DNA of 64,000 bases, taken from NCBI GenBank assembly GCA_030168575.1, contig CP115555.1, forward strand, positions 310,001 to 374,000. Direction: 5' to 3'. This DNA is from Methanomassiliicoccales archaeon LGM-RCC1 (GTDB lineage Archaea > Thermoplasmatota > Thermoplasmata > Methanomassiliicoccales > Methanomethylophilaceae). The position numbers and the translations under genes are program-made. The notes beneath the pieces were generated by a model that was given only the letters and a program-made list of their open reading frames with translations, was not told the origin of the DNA and did no database searches. Positions 52,456-61,104 of the stretch are shown here, piece after piece (positions within the stretch are counted from its first letter, which is position 1; each line of letters starts with the position of its first letter).

Positions 52456-54084
52456 ATGTGGAAAGGCATCAGCAAGGTTATTGTGACTTTTTTTGCAGTC
52501 TCCTTAATGATAATGCCGACATTGGCCCCGCTGATCCAAACGGATGCGGAGGACTGGAAGCCTCAGATAACGTACATATCCGTAGGCGATTCCATGGTCA
52601 ACGGCTATGGCAATCCGGAATACTACACGAGCACCGACTACAACAGCTACGGGTTCGAAGTGAAGAGCGATGTCATCTACCCCACGAAGATCGCGAAGTA
52701 CCTCGAATCACAGGGGTACGAGGTAGAATACCATCAGTTAGCAGTCAGTTCGACACGTACGCTGGATTTCCGCTCCCTCATCTACGACGATTACAACGGA
52801 GACGACTACACCGTATCCAAAGTCTATAAACATTACATGTCCAACAGCGCCAAGATCCTGCCCGAGGGATACACGCCGGATATGGATGGTTTCAAACGTT
52901 ACTACCAGGACAGGATCTCCGAGGCGGACCTGATTACATACCAGTTCCACTTCGACTTCTCCAACACCATGGATAGCGTGTTCATGAACCTTGACGACCC
53001 CGCCCTGAACAGACCGTTCGAGACCTTGGACCCGTATTCTTACATTTTGGCCAAATCGATCATGGGAACAACTGGTATGAACGCATTGGTCGTCGACAGG
53101 GCCATCCTATCCGGATTAGGCGCGGATTTCATCAGCAAACTCATCGAATCTTTCACCAGTGGGGTCGCTTACTGTATCACGATGTACTGCCGTGATTTCG
53201 ACTACAACGTTGCTAGGATCCTGGAATTGAATCCCGATGCGACCATAATAGTCGTGGACACCACGAACCCCATAAATGAGATGTCGCTCACCGTTGGTCC
53301 GCTGACGATCCCCGCAGGCGAACTCTACGGCATGATGGGCGGTTTCGGAAACTTCTACGCCAAATATCTGTCCCCGTACGCCGGTTGTGTATACCATGTC
53401 AGCCTGGACAAGTCCCCGGAGAAGCTCCTGGACGAGTTCACGCAGGCAGACCTATCGAATCTGTATCTCACCAACGGTTCGAAGAACGACATGACCATAG
53501 CGCTCCTGGACGGCCATGATGAAGTGGTCCCCGAGGAGCTGCGCCCCTACATCGAAAAGAAATGCGATTGGTACATACCCGTGGAATCGTACGTTGTCTA
53601 CGATTACTACGACGGGGACGATCATGACCTCACCGAGTTCCTGAAGTACTCCCTAGGCTCCAACAAGGGAGACCTGTTAAAGCTGCTGGAAGGGGACGGC
53701 ATAAAGGCCCAGGCCAACGCGACCAAGATGAAGCTGGTGAACAACCTGGACATGATCCATGACTACGACTGCGACATCGTCCTCCACGAAGATGGCGGCT
53801 GCACCATATCCAACGGAACCGACAGCGTCTTCTTTGACTACAACGAGATGTTCCTGCTGTACTTAGCGAACAGCATGTTCGCCGCTGCACTGATCCACCC
53901 CTCGCCGGCCGGCCATGATGAAGTGGCATCGGCGATCATCACGGCCATCGAACAGCATGATATACTGAACAACCCTCCCAGGAACATCAGCCCGCTTTTC
54001 ATCGCAATGATCATCGTAGCAGTGGCCATTGGTGCATCGGCATTGTATCAATACCACATCCACAGAAAGAAGGCGGAATCTTAA
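52456..54084 (+). CDS. Exported membrane-anchored SGNH-hydrolase-like protein
   Basis: 542 aa. Residues 7-27 form a signal or anchor helix, and residues about 511-533 a C-terminal transmembrane helix followed by a basic tail, so the body faces outside. YISVGDSMVNGYG (Gly44-Asp45-Ser46) matches the nucleophile block of SGNH esterases/acyltransferases; HPSPAGHDEVA at 481 matches the catalytic-His block, although the Asp expected three residues before the His is Ala. The gene lies 1 base before an acyl-adenylating enzyme. Esterase or O-acyl transfer on the cell surface is plausible; the substrate is unknown. Confidence 0.78.
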   Translation: MWKGISKVIVTFFAVSLMIMPTLAPLIQTDAEDWKPQITYISVGDSMVNGYGNPEYYTSTDYNSYGFEVKSDVIYPTKIAKYLESQGYEVEYHQLAVSSTRTLDFRSLIYDDYNGDDYTVSKVYKHYMSNSAKILPEGYTPDMDGFKRYYQDRISEADLITYQFHFDFSNTMDSVFMNLDDPALNRPFETLDPYSYILAKSIMGTTGMNALVVDRAILSGLGADFISKLIESFTSGVAYCITMYCRDFDYNVARILELNPDATIIVVDTTNPINEMSLTVGPLTIPAGELYGMMGGFGNFYAKYLSPYAGCVYHVSLDKSPEKLLDEFTQADLSNLYLTNGSKNDMTIALLDGHDEVVPEELRPYIEKKCDWYIPVESYVVYDYYDGDDHDLTEFLKYSLGSNKGDLLKLLEGDGIKAQANATKMKLVNNLDMIHDYDCDIVLHEDGGCTISNGTDSVFFDYNEMFLLYLANSMFAAALIHPSPAGHDEVASAIITAIEQHDILNNPPRNISPLFIAMIIVAVAIGASALYQYHIHRKKAES

Positions 54085-54085
54085 G

Positions 54086-55783
54086 ATGACCACACCGTCC
54101 GAGGAACGCGTATGGATGTCCCTGTATTCACCGGACATCCCTCCCATGCCGGAGATGTCCGCATACCGTTACATCAGGACATCCAATGCCAACAGGGAGG
54201 ATGAGGTCGTCCTAGACTTCTTCGGTTCTTCCATCAAACATTCGGAACTTTGGGATATGATAGAGAGGATAGCCGCATCGCTCGACGCGATCGGCATCAA
54301 GGAGGATGACGTGATTACGCTGGTGACCGTTGCCGTCCCGGAATCGATTGCACTGTTCTATGCGCTCAACAAGATCGGTGCAACTGCCAACACGATCGAC
54401 CCTAGGATGGACCGCGAGAGCATTCTCCAACGTGCCGAGACCTCCGGGATCAAGAAGGCATTCGTACTGGATGCCGTCTATGAAAGGGCCGGGAACGTCC
54501 TGACCAAGAACGGCTACACGCTCTATGTCATCCCCTCCACGGGCAGCGTCAGCGCATTGAAGCGCATGATAGCGAGCTTCAAGCTCCCCAAGGTCACCTA
54601 TGGACCTAACGTCATCAGATGGAAGGATTTCATAGCCTTCGGAGAGGGTCGCCAGGCACCGGAAGCGCCGTACGTCGGCGACCGCACCGCCGCGATAACT
54701 TACACCGGCGGGACCACCGGGACGCCGAAGGGCGTCATGCTCACCAACGATTCGATAAACGCGGTCGCGGAGAACTTCAAGATCAGTGCACCGACCTTCA
54801 ACAACGGCCAGTCGTTCCTCGGCATCATACCGATGTTCACATCCTACGGACTGGTCACCGGACTTCACATGCCGATATCAAAGGGCGGAAGGCTCATCAT
54901 CATACCCAAATTTGTCCCGGAGGACTTCGGGAAACTCGTGATGAAGTATCGTCCCAACCATATGATAGCCACCCCCGCTTACTGCGAGATGATGCTCAGC
55001 AGCAAGGAGGTCAAAGGGAAGGACCTATCGTTCATCTATACCCTCGGATCCGGAAGGGACAACATCAGCAGGGGTCTGGAGGACTGGATGCTGAGCGAGA
55101 TGAAGTCGCACAACATGCCTTACAGGCTCTCCCAGGGATACGGCATGTCGGAGGTGTCCTCCACTGCTACGGCTTCGTTCCTTGATATTTACAAACCAGG
55201 GACCGTGGGTGCGCCCTGTCCGCTATCCATCGTCGGCATCTTCGATACCGAGACAGGCAAAGAATTGGGATACAACGAGACAGGCGAGATCTGCATGGCC
55301 GGACCCATCATCATGAAGGGATACTGGAAGGAGCCCGAGGAGACTGCCGAGATCATGAAGAAGCATGATGACGGAATGACCTGGATACACTCGGGAGACC
55401 TGGGATTCCTCGACGAGGATGGGTTCCTGCATGTCATGGGCCGTCTGAAGAGGATGATCGCCAGGTTCGACGGCCATAAGGTCTTTCCAACGACCCTTGA
55501 GAACCTCCTGACCTATCACGACCATGTCGTCAACTGCGCCGTCATCGGCGTGAAGGATCTGGACCACAGGATCGGCCACATGCCTCTAGCGCTGGTCGAG
55601 CTGGAGCCGGGCTGCGATAAGGATGCGGTTCGCAAGGAGCTCCTGAAGGTCTGCGACGAGGATGTCGAGGACCGTGGAAAGCCGGTGGACGTCATCGTCG
55701 TCGATTCCATTCCCCTCACCAGCATGGGCAAGAACGACAACATCGCCCTCGAGAAGATCTACGGGGAATATCGTTACAAGTGA
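54086..55783 (+). CDS. AMP-forming acyl-CoA synthetase-like (ANL) enzyme
   Basis: 565-aa acyl-adenylating enzyme. The phosphate-binding loop TYTGGTTGTPKGVML is near residue 208, QGYGMSEVSSTATASF near 352 is the A5 motif, HSGDLGFLDEDGFLHVMGR near 432 the A7-A8 hinge, and LTSMGKNDNIALEKI near 546 carries the catalytic Lys. The start is ATG 54086, 1 base after the SGNH gene stop; the longer frame lies inside that gene. It activates a carboxylic acid; coupling to an exported SGNH protein suggests an acylation or deacylation pair, but the acyl group is unknown. Confidence 0.9.
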   Translation: MTTPSEERVWMSLYSPDIPPMPEMSAYRYIRTSNANREDEVVLDFFGSSIKHSELWDMIERIAASLDAIGIKEDDVITLVTVAVPESIALFYALNKIGATANTIDPRMDRESILQRAETSGIKKAFVLDAVYERAGNVLTKNGYTLYVIPSTGSVSALKRMIASFKLPKVTYGPNVIRWKDFIAFGEGRQAPEAPYVGDRTAAITYTGGTTGTPKGVMLTNDSINAVAENFKISAPTFNNGQSFLGIIPMFTSYGLVTGLHMPISKGGRLIIIPKFVPEDFGKLVMKYRPNHMIATPAYCEMMLSSKEVKGKDLSFIYTLGSGRDNISRGLEDWMLSEMKSHNMPYRLSQGYGMSEVSSTATASFLDIYKPGTVGAPCPLSIVGIFDTETGKELGYNETGEICMAGPIIMKGYWKEPEETAEIMKKHDDGMTWIHSGDLGFLDEDGFLHVMGRLKRMIARFDGHKVFPTTLENLLTYHDHVVNCAVIGVKDLDHRIGHMPLALVELEPGCDKDAVRKELLKVCDEDVEDRGKPVDVIVVDSIPLTSMGKNDNIALEKIYGEYRYK

Positions 55784-55793
55784 TCCGTCTAGC

Positions 55794-55853
55794 ACATACC
55801 GTGTCGGTATGTTCTGAACGATTGTTTTAGAAGAAGAGCCCCCGAAGGGGCGT
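55794..55853. terminator. Two hairpins between convergent genes
   Basis: ACATACCG (55794-55801) pairs with CGGTATGT (55805-55812), downstream of the plus-strand ANL gene and followed by TTGTTTTAG. GCCCC (55838-55842) pairs with GGGGC (55847-55851), downstream of rpsB on the minus strand and followed there by TCTTCTTCT. Confidence 0.55.
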
Positions 55854-55867
55854 GAAGTTTAGAATGC

Positions 55868-56497
55868 TCAGATGAGCTTAGCTTCGAAGTCGTCGATGGA
55901 CAACTGGAAGTCGTTGGGGTCCTTGAGGTCTCCGCGCCTGGTGAGGACCTCCCTTGCGAGGATCCAGTAGATGCATGCGAGTGCGCGCCTTCCCTTGTTG
56001 TTGGTGGGGATGACGAGGTCGACGTTCCTGGTCTCGTTGTTGGCATCGCACAGTGCGACGATGGGGATTCCGAGGTTAAGGGCCTCGTTGAGTGCCTGCT
56101 TGTCTGCCGAAGGATCGGTGACGACCAGGACCTCGGGCTCGATGAACGCGGGGTTCAGGGGGTTGGTGAGGGTACCGGGGACGAAACGGCCTGCGAATGC
56201 GGGTGCTCCGATTGCCTTGGAGAACTCCCTTGCGGGCTTCTGTCCGTACTGTCTAGCTGAGACGACGAGGATCCTCTTGGAGTCGAACCTTGCCAGGAAG
56301 GAAGCTGCGTCCCTGAGCCTGTCGTCGGTCTTCTTGACGTCGAGAACGTACAGTCCGTCCTGCCTGACCTTGTAGATGAAGTCCTTCATGTCGGCGGATT
56401 TCTGCTGTGTTCCGATGTGTACTCCGGATGTAAGGTAGATGTCCTCTTCCACCAGGAGATCGGTTCCCGGTGCTACATATGTTTCCTCTTCGCTCAT
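55868..56497 (-). CDS. rpsB: 30S ribosomal protein S2
   Basis: 209-aa small-subunit protein. [33 protein letters not shown] near 27 and FVPGTLTNP with [35 protein letters not shown] are conserved S2 sequences. Acidic N-terminus as in archaeal S2. It follows rpoK after 17 bases, matching the common archaeal grouping of S2 with RNA polymerase subunits. Confidence 0.96.
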   Translation of the reverse strand: MSEEETYVAPGTDLLVEEDIYLTSGVHIGTQQKSADMKDFIYKVRQDGLYVLDVKKTDDRLRDAASFLARFDSKRILVVSARQYGQKPAREFSKAIGAPAFAGRFVPGTLTNPLNPAFIEPEVLVVTDPSADKQALNEALNLGIPIVALCDANNETRNVDLVIPTNNKGRRALACIYWILAREVLTRRGDLKDPNDFQLSIDDFEAKLI

Positions 56498-56515
56498 ATT
56501 GATACCTCTTTATGA

Positions 56516-56698
56516 TCAGTTCCTGACGACAGTGATCGGGATGAGATCCTTGTCGAATTCCAGCATGGCGATATCGATAGGGTCAAGCATATCCTCCGGA
56601 TAGTCCGTGAGTACGGGCGCTCCGTATGAGATCTGCAGTGCCCTCGCTCCGATGATCCTTGCTTTCTCGAATCTTGTGTACTTACTGTGTGTTTCCAT
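56516..56698 (-). CDS. rpoK: RNA polymerase subunit K (omega homologue)
   Basis: 60-aa subunit needed for assembly of the archaeal RNA polymerase. [24 protein letters not shown] is the Rpb6/omega signature. The start is ATG 56698 (METHSKY) because GGTGA is 5 bases upstream; the ATG at 56710 would add four residues and lies close to the predicted transcription start. First gene of the rpoK-rpsB unit. Confidence 0.93.
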   Translation of the reverse strand: METHSKYTRFEKARIIGARALQISYGAPVLTDYPEDMLDPIDIAMLEFDKDLIPITVVRN

Positions 56699-56739
56699 AT
56701 AAGTCACCATACAGGATAGAGCCGTGTAAACTAGTCCTG

Positions 56740-56802
56740 ATTATAAACCTTTGCTAGGCCCTTATTTTATCTGTTAGTATATAATCAAAAAACGCGCGCG
56801 CG
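56740..56802 (-). promoter_or_regulatory. Two TATA boxes and CG element upstream of rpoK
   Basis: Minus strand: CGCGCGCGCG (56793-56802), then ATTATATA (56778-56785) 7 bases later, and a second box TTTATAAT (56740-56747). Predicted starts are near 56757 and 56719. The tract between them has no gene. Confidence 0.5.
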
Positions 56803-56815
56803 AGGACGCCCGTCA

Positions 56816-57160
56816 TCAGGCCCTCTCCGGGAGCTTGTCGCTCTTGAGATTTAGACCTACGATACCGCCCATGGTGAGGGCCAAGAACATGTATCCTAGT
56901 ATGTTCAGGCCGTTGTTGAACACAAGGATGTCTGCTATCGCAGCTCCTACGACGCCGACACCGACCCATACCGCATAGCTAGCACCCATCTGCAGTCCGC
57001 GCTTGAGTCCGCCGTTGAGCAGGACCGTGCCTACGATGCTGAGGGAGAATCCCAATACGGTGTAGACGATGTCGGTCATACCGTTGGCAAGACCCATGAA
57101 CGTCGTGTATATCGCTTCGACGATACCTCCCGCGATTACCCACCACCATGCTGAGTTCAT
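56816..57160 (-). CDS. Small multidrug resistance (SMR) transporter subunit A
   Basis: 114 aa with four transmembrane helices. The membrane-embedded glutamate of SMR proteins lies in IAGGIVEAIYTTFMGLANG (Glu14), and SYAVWVGVGVVGAAIADILVF near 64 is the family helix-3 motif. It overlaps the partner gene by 4 bases, so it is one half of a heteromeric pair. Substrate may be a small cation or guanidinium-type compound. Confidence 0.88.
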   Translation of the reverse strand: MNSAWWWVIAGGIVEAIYTTFMGLANGMTDIVYTVLGFSLSIVGTVLLNGGLKRGLQMGASYAVWVGVGVVGAAIADILVFNNGLNILGYMFLALTMGGIVGLNLKSDKLPERA

Positions 57161-57486
57161 CCTACCACCAGATCGAATCCAGCGACGCCTACCACGACCA
57201 TCGCGATGTAAAGAAGGGTGTAGCGATCAATGGGATCCTTGTACATCAACCATCCCACCAGGGTCGTCATGACCGTACCTATACTCACCCATACAGCATA
57301 GGCTATGCTGATTTGCAGAGTCCCCTCAGTGGCCATGGACAGACATGCGGGTCCGATGAACATGAATGCAAGAACCACTCCTCCCCAGAGGATGTTCTTG
57401 CTCTCGTTGTACTTCTGAAGGGATACCATCCAGATAGGCTCCATGAGCCCTGCGAGTATCACCCATAGTAATCCCAAGTCGGTCAT
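57157..57486 (-). CDS. Small multidrug resistance (SMR) transporter subunit B
   Basis: 109 aa with four helices. The conserved Glu is in LAGLMEPIWMVSLQK (Glu16), and AYAVWVSIGTVMTTLVGWLMYKDP near 62 is the helix-3 motif. Paired SMR genes usually encode antiparallel heterodimers. It is the first gene of the two-gene unit. Confidence 0.88.
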   Translation of the reverse strand: MTDLGLLWVILAGLMEPIWMVSLQKYNESKNILWGGVVLAFMFIGPACLSMATEGTLQISIAYAVWVSIGTVMTTLVGWLMYKDPIDRYTLLYIAMVVVGVAGFDLVVG

Positions 57487-57563
57487 GGCAGAAGATACCA
57501 GATGACATCGGATTTAAAGGGTTCTAATCTACTATAGTCTGGAAGTATATTGTGACTTTTGAT

Positions 57564-57570
57564 TATATAT
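57564..57570 (+). promoter_or_regulatory. TATA box of the exported acidic protein gene
   Basis: TATATAT centred 24 nt before ATG 57591; predicts a leaderless mRNA and excludes the upstream frame start at 57552. Confidence 0.55.
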
Positions 57571-57590
57571 GCTGGAAACTATTTCCAACC

Positions 57591-58607
57591 ATGTCCAAAA
57601 ACACCACAGCCATAGCGACCATAGCGGCCGTCATTATCGTGCTGTTTGCGTCATTCATCGCATTCTATGGCTCGACCAACCCTACCGACAACCTCGATAC
57701 CGATTTGGAAACCGGATCGTACTTCGCCATCTCCGGCGAATACACGAGATCTCACACGATAGTCGAAACCGTGGATGAGTTCATCGACGACCTCTATGTC
57801 TCCGATGAATACATCCTGACAGATGATGTAAGGACCGTCAGCGTCAACGGCGAGAGAGTCAATGCCAGAGTCTACGTTGATGATGTCGACAATCCAAGAA
57901 TCTATGCTTTCACATCTGATTCCGGATACATCCTGGTGGAGAGGATCGTCATCACAGATGATGAATACTATGAGGATGAACTATTGTATATCTCGTTGGA
58001 TTACAACTCCCCCAAGGAGGAGCTGGAGCTGTTCGTCGGCGCTATCGGTTCATGGACGGATGACAGTGGCTGGAATAAGGATTATTGGATCCTGGGTCTG
58101 GGCGACGAGACCGTTGAATACGTACTTGCCGAAGGCACCAGCTTGTCGGAGAAGTACACCATAACCGAGGTGTATGATGACGACACCTATGAATACGAAA
58201 TAGAGAGTAAAGAGGGGACCAATGAGCCGGAAGTGCATTATGAGTTAACGCATAAGGCGGAATTCCTCTCCGACATAGACCTAACCAGCTGGTTGGAATG
58301 GTTCGCCGAGGATGCTGAAGTGGGTTCCATCACCTACAGCTACAACGCTACGGAGAAGAGCAGTACCAAGGATACTATCACCACAGCGTTCGGCGAGAGG
58401 GATGTGAACAGGATCGTCTATGACTTCGAAGTCGTTGGGATCGATGGTGAATTGATCGTGTTCACCGCAGAGGGTACGTACATCTTCTGGGCCAGCGATA
58501 GCGGCATCATATACGCTTCGATCATCAGTTACGAGCGGAATTCCAATGGCGATGAATCGTACTATGAAGGGACATACACTTTGAACGAGACAAACATGTT
58601 CAAGTGA
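57591..58607 (+). CDS. Exported acidic protein, membrane-anchored, function unknown
   Basis: 338 aa. Residues 6-27 form a signal or anchor helix (IATIAAVIIVLFASFIAFYG). The rest is strongly acidic, strand-rich and free of Cys, with two regions of similar length that might be repeats of one fold (about 40-150 and 200-330). No catalytic motif seen. The acidity and single N-terminal helix suggest an extracellular protein. It has its own promoter and terminator, so it is probably a single-gene unit. Confidence 0.82.
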   Translation: MSKNTTAIATIAAVIIVLFASFIAFYGSTNPTDNLDTDLETGSYFAISGEYTRSHTIVETVDEFIDDLYVSDEYILTDDVRTVSVNGERVNARVYVDDVDNPRIYAFTSDSGYILVERIVITDDEYYEDELLYISLDYNSPKEELELFVGAIGSWTDDSGWNKDYWILGLGDETVEYVLAEGTSLSEKYTITEVYDDDTYEYEIESKEGTNEPEVHYELTHKAEFLSDIDLTSWLEWFAEDAEVGSITYSYNATEKSSTKDTITTAFGERDVNRIVYDFEVVGIDGELIVFTAEGTYIFWASDSGIIYASIISYERNSNGDESYYEGTYTLNETNMFK

Positions 58608-58630
58608 ATCTCCGATTCATAAACCATTTC

Positions 58631-58648
58631 GGGGGCCTCTTGGCCCCC
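58631..58648 (+). terminator. Hairpin terminator after the exported protein gene
   Basis: GGGGGCC (58631-58637) pairs with GGCCCCC (58642-58648), loop TCTT, followed by ACTTTTAAC, which may also be the TATA element of the next gene. Confidence 0.6.
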
Positions 58649-58693
58649 ACTTTTAACACAAAGCCTAATTATCAACCAACCAATCTGCGGGTT

Positions 58694-59191
58694 ATGACCG
58701 ACGAGTTGACCGTCTGCGCAGCTGCGTTCTTCCGCAGCATCGGTAAGGATGTCTCCAAACCGGACGAGTTCGTCATGATCACGTCCCTGGAGCTCAAATG
58801 GATGTCGCCGTCGGATTCCAAGCTCCTCCTCAACCGCCTGCTGAGCGATGGGGCCATAGTGAAGAAAGGGGACTACATCCGCCCCGCTACAGATTTCAGC
58901 GGAATGGACCTCCCGCTGGCGTACAAGCCCTCCAAGGAGCTGGTGGATTCGCTGCACAAGCCTGCAACGGCACCAAGTAAAAAGAATCCGGAACCGGACC
59001 TCTTCCATGTTCTGATCGACGTCGCCAAGGAGAACGGGATACAGACGAAGGACTTCGTCCCCGCATGCTCCAGGATCCAAAAGAGACTGGATATCGACAT
59101 CGCGGCCGCCGCCCTGATTGTTCTGAGGGACAACGGTATCGATGTCGGCCCCTACACCGATAAGGTGTACGAGGGTATTCGCAGCCGATGA
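58694..59191 (+). CDS. DUF2240-like archaeal protein
   Basis: 165 aa. The N-terminal 70 residues (ELTVCAAAFFRSIGKDVSKPDEFVMITSLELKWMSPSDSKLLLNRLLSDGAIV) look like an N-terminal helical domain of the archaeal DUF2240 family, which I recognise with moderate confidence. The C-terminal half (LIDVAKENGIQTKDFVPACSRIQKRLDIDIAAAAL) is helical. The start is ATG 58694 (MTDELTV); the frame before it crosses the terminator. No function is known. Confidence 0.7.
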   Translation: MTDELTVCAAAFFRSIGKDVSKPDEFVMITSLELKWMSPSDSKLLLNRLLSDGAIVKKGDYIRPATDFSGMDLPLAYKPSKELVDSLHKPATAPSKKNPEPDLFHVLIDVAKENGIQTKDFVPACSRIQKRLDIDIAAAALIVLRDNGIDVGPYTDKVYEGIRSR

Positions 59192-59226
59192 TGAAAAAAG
59201 AATCCCGGACATGCCGGGGATTGGTT

Positions 59227-59715
59227 TCATTCCTTCTTGATGAAGTTGCCGAGAGTCATCTTGTTGCCACTGTTGCCTCCACCCACAGTGACTCCCGTCT
59301 GGACGGTCTCGGTCAGCTTGATGCCGAGGGCCTTCTCGATCTTCTTGATGATCTTGTCGTCGGGGACCAGCGCATTGGCCTCGATCTTGGACAGCGTACC
59401 CTTCTTCTCAAGGATGGATGCCGCGAACTGCTCCAGGTCCATTCCCTTCGCCTCGCGTGCCTCCCTGATCACGGTACCGTAATCGTCGATGAGCTCGGTG
59501 GAGGAGCTGCCGGCGTAGATGTCCTTGGTCTTCATCCTCCTCTCGCGCTTCTCGAGCCTCTGGTCGATGACTGAGGATGAAATAGGCGCACCGCTCTGGT
59601 TGGCCCTGTAGTCCTCCCCGAACCTGGCGCAGTTGGGGCAGACGTTCAACCTGCTTCCCTCGACGATGACAGTCTTCGTCAGAGGGACCTCTTTTCCGCA
59701 CATCTCGCAGATCAT
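59227..59715 (-). CDS. mbf1: Multiprotein bridging factor type 1
   Basis: 162-aa archaeal MBF1. An N-terminal zinc ribbon (CEMCGKEV, CPNCARFG at residues 3-31) is followed by a flexible linker and a helix-turn-helix domain (LIDDYGTVIREAREAKGMDLEQFAASILEKKGTLSKIEANALVPDD, about 78-125). It contacts the transcription/translation machinery in archaea. Divergent from pan with promoter sequence between them. Confidence 0.93.
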   Translation of the reverse strand: MICEMCGKEVPLTKTVIVEGSRLNVCPNCARFGEDYRANQSGAPISSSVIDQRLEKRERRMKTKDIYAGSSSTELIDDYGTVIREAREAKGMDLEQFAASILEKKGTLSKIEANALVPDDKIIKKIEKALGIKLTETVQTGVTVGGGNSGNKMTLGNFIKKE

Positions 59716-59811
59716 GCTTACTTCATCATTCCGATTGTAGATAAGGATGATGCTGAATAGCCGGGCTTCTCATCAGATATAATAATAAAGGGAAGGTCCA
59801 TCAAGGTTCTG

Positions 59812-61056
59812 ATGAACAACGACGAGACCATCCTGGAAAGAAACGAAGTCGATTCAGGATTCACCGATGAGGTAGCGGAACTCAAAGCAAAGATCGTCAC
59901 GCTGGAGGACAGGAATGTCAGGCTGGTGGAGGATCTCCGCAACGCTGAGAACGAGAAGCGCTACGCTGAAGGAGAGCTGTTCAGGCTCCAGAAGGACCTG
60001 GCAAGGATCAGGGGAGAGATGGAGAGGCTCAAGACGCCCCCGCTCATAGTGGGAAACCTCCGCGACGTGCTCCCTAACAACCGTGCGGTCGTCAAGAGCT
60101 CCACAGGACCTGATTTCGTCGTCGCCATTTCAGATTACATCGATCCGAAGTCGCTCATTCCCGGATCAAGGGTCACCATGAACAAGCAGACGCTTGCCGT
60201 CATGGAGGTCATCCAGTCCTCGGTCGACCCGATCGTTTCCGGAGCCGAGGTCCTTGAGAAGCCCAACGTGACCTACGATGACATCGGAGGACTCAAGCAG
60301 CAGATGCTCGAGCTCCGTGAGGCAGTCGAGGATCCGCTGCTCAGACCTGAGCTCTACGCCAAGATCGGTATAGAGCCTCCGAAGGGAGTCCTGCTCGTAG
60401 GACCTCCGGGAACCGGAAAGACCCTGATGGCCAAGGCCGTGGCCAACGCCACCGATGCCACATTCATCAGGCTTGTCGGATCTGAACTCGTCCAGAAGTA
60501 CATCGGAGAGGGAGCAAGGCTCGTCCGCGACCTGTTCGAGCTGGCCAAGGAGAAGGCACCCAGCATCATATTCATCGACGAGCTGGATTCCGTCGGAGCC
60601 AAGAGGCTGGACGTTGCGACTTCAGGAGACAGGGAGGTCCAGAGGACACTCATGCAGCTCCTGTCCGAACTGGACGGATTCACTGCGATCAACAATGTCA
60701 AGATCATCGGAGCCACCAACAGGCCCGACATCCTGGACGATGCCCTGCTGAGGCCCGGAAGATTCGACCGTATCATCGACGTCGGACTGCCCGATCTCGA
60801 GGCCAGGACTCAGATATTCGACATCAACATCAAGCACATGAACGTTGACAAGAAGGTCAAGGCCAACAAGCTCGCGGAGATCACCGAGGGACTGTCCGGG
60901 GCCGAGATCAAGAACCTGTGCACCGAGGCGGGAATGCTCGCCATCAGGGACAGCAGGAACAAGGCCACCGAGGCAGACTTCCTAGCTGCCAAGGAGAAGG
61001 TCATGGAAGCAGGAAGGAACAAGACCAACCCTGCTCCCGCCTACATGTTCCAATAA
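59812..61056 (+). CDS. pan: Proteasome-activating nucleotidase
   Basis: AAA+ unfoldase that feeds proteins to the 20S proteasome, 414 aa. Residues about 20-75 form the N-terminal coiled coil, about 80-150 the OB domain, then Walker A GPPGTGKT near 197, Walker B IIFIDELDSVGA, and the second region of homology with RPGRFDRIIDVGLPD. The C-terminus ends Met-Phe-Gln, a Phe variant of the hydrophobic-Tyr-X tail that opens the proteasome gate. GATATAATAATAAAG at 59776-59790 places the transcript start a few bases before the ATG. Confidence 0.94.
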   Translation: MNNDETILERNEVDSGFTDEVAELKAKIVTLEDRNVRLVEDLRNAENEKRYAEGELFRLQKDLARIRGEMERLKTPPLIVGNLRDVLPNNRAVVKSSTGPDFVVAISDYIDPKSLIPGSRVTMNKQTLAVMEVIQSSVDPIVSGAEVLEKPNVTYDDIGGLKQQMLELREAVEDPLLRPELYAKIGIEPPKGVLLVGPPGTGKTLMAKAVANATDATFIRLVGSELVQKYIGEGARLVRDLFELAKEKAPSIIFIDELDSVGAKRLDVATSGDREVQRTLMQLLSELDGFTAINNVKIIGATNRPDILDDALLRPGRFDRIIDVGLPDLEARTQIFDINIKHMNVDKKVKANKLAEITEGLSGAEIKNLCTEAGMLAIRDSRNKATEADFLAAKEKVMEAGRNKTNPAPAYMFQ

Positions 61057-61066
61057 AACTGCAAAA

Positions 61067-61088
61067 GGGGCCATTGGCCCCATTTTTT
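61067..61088 (+). terminator. pan terminator
   Basis: GGGGCC (61067-61072) pairs with GGCCCC (61076-61081), then TTTTTT (61083-61088). Confidence 0.65.
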
Positions 61089-61104
61089 CAATTATTGCCG
61101 AGAA

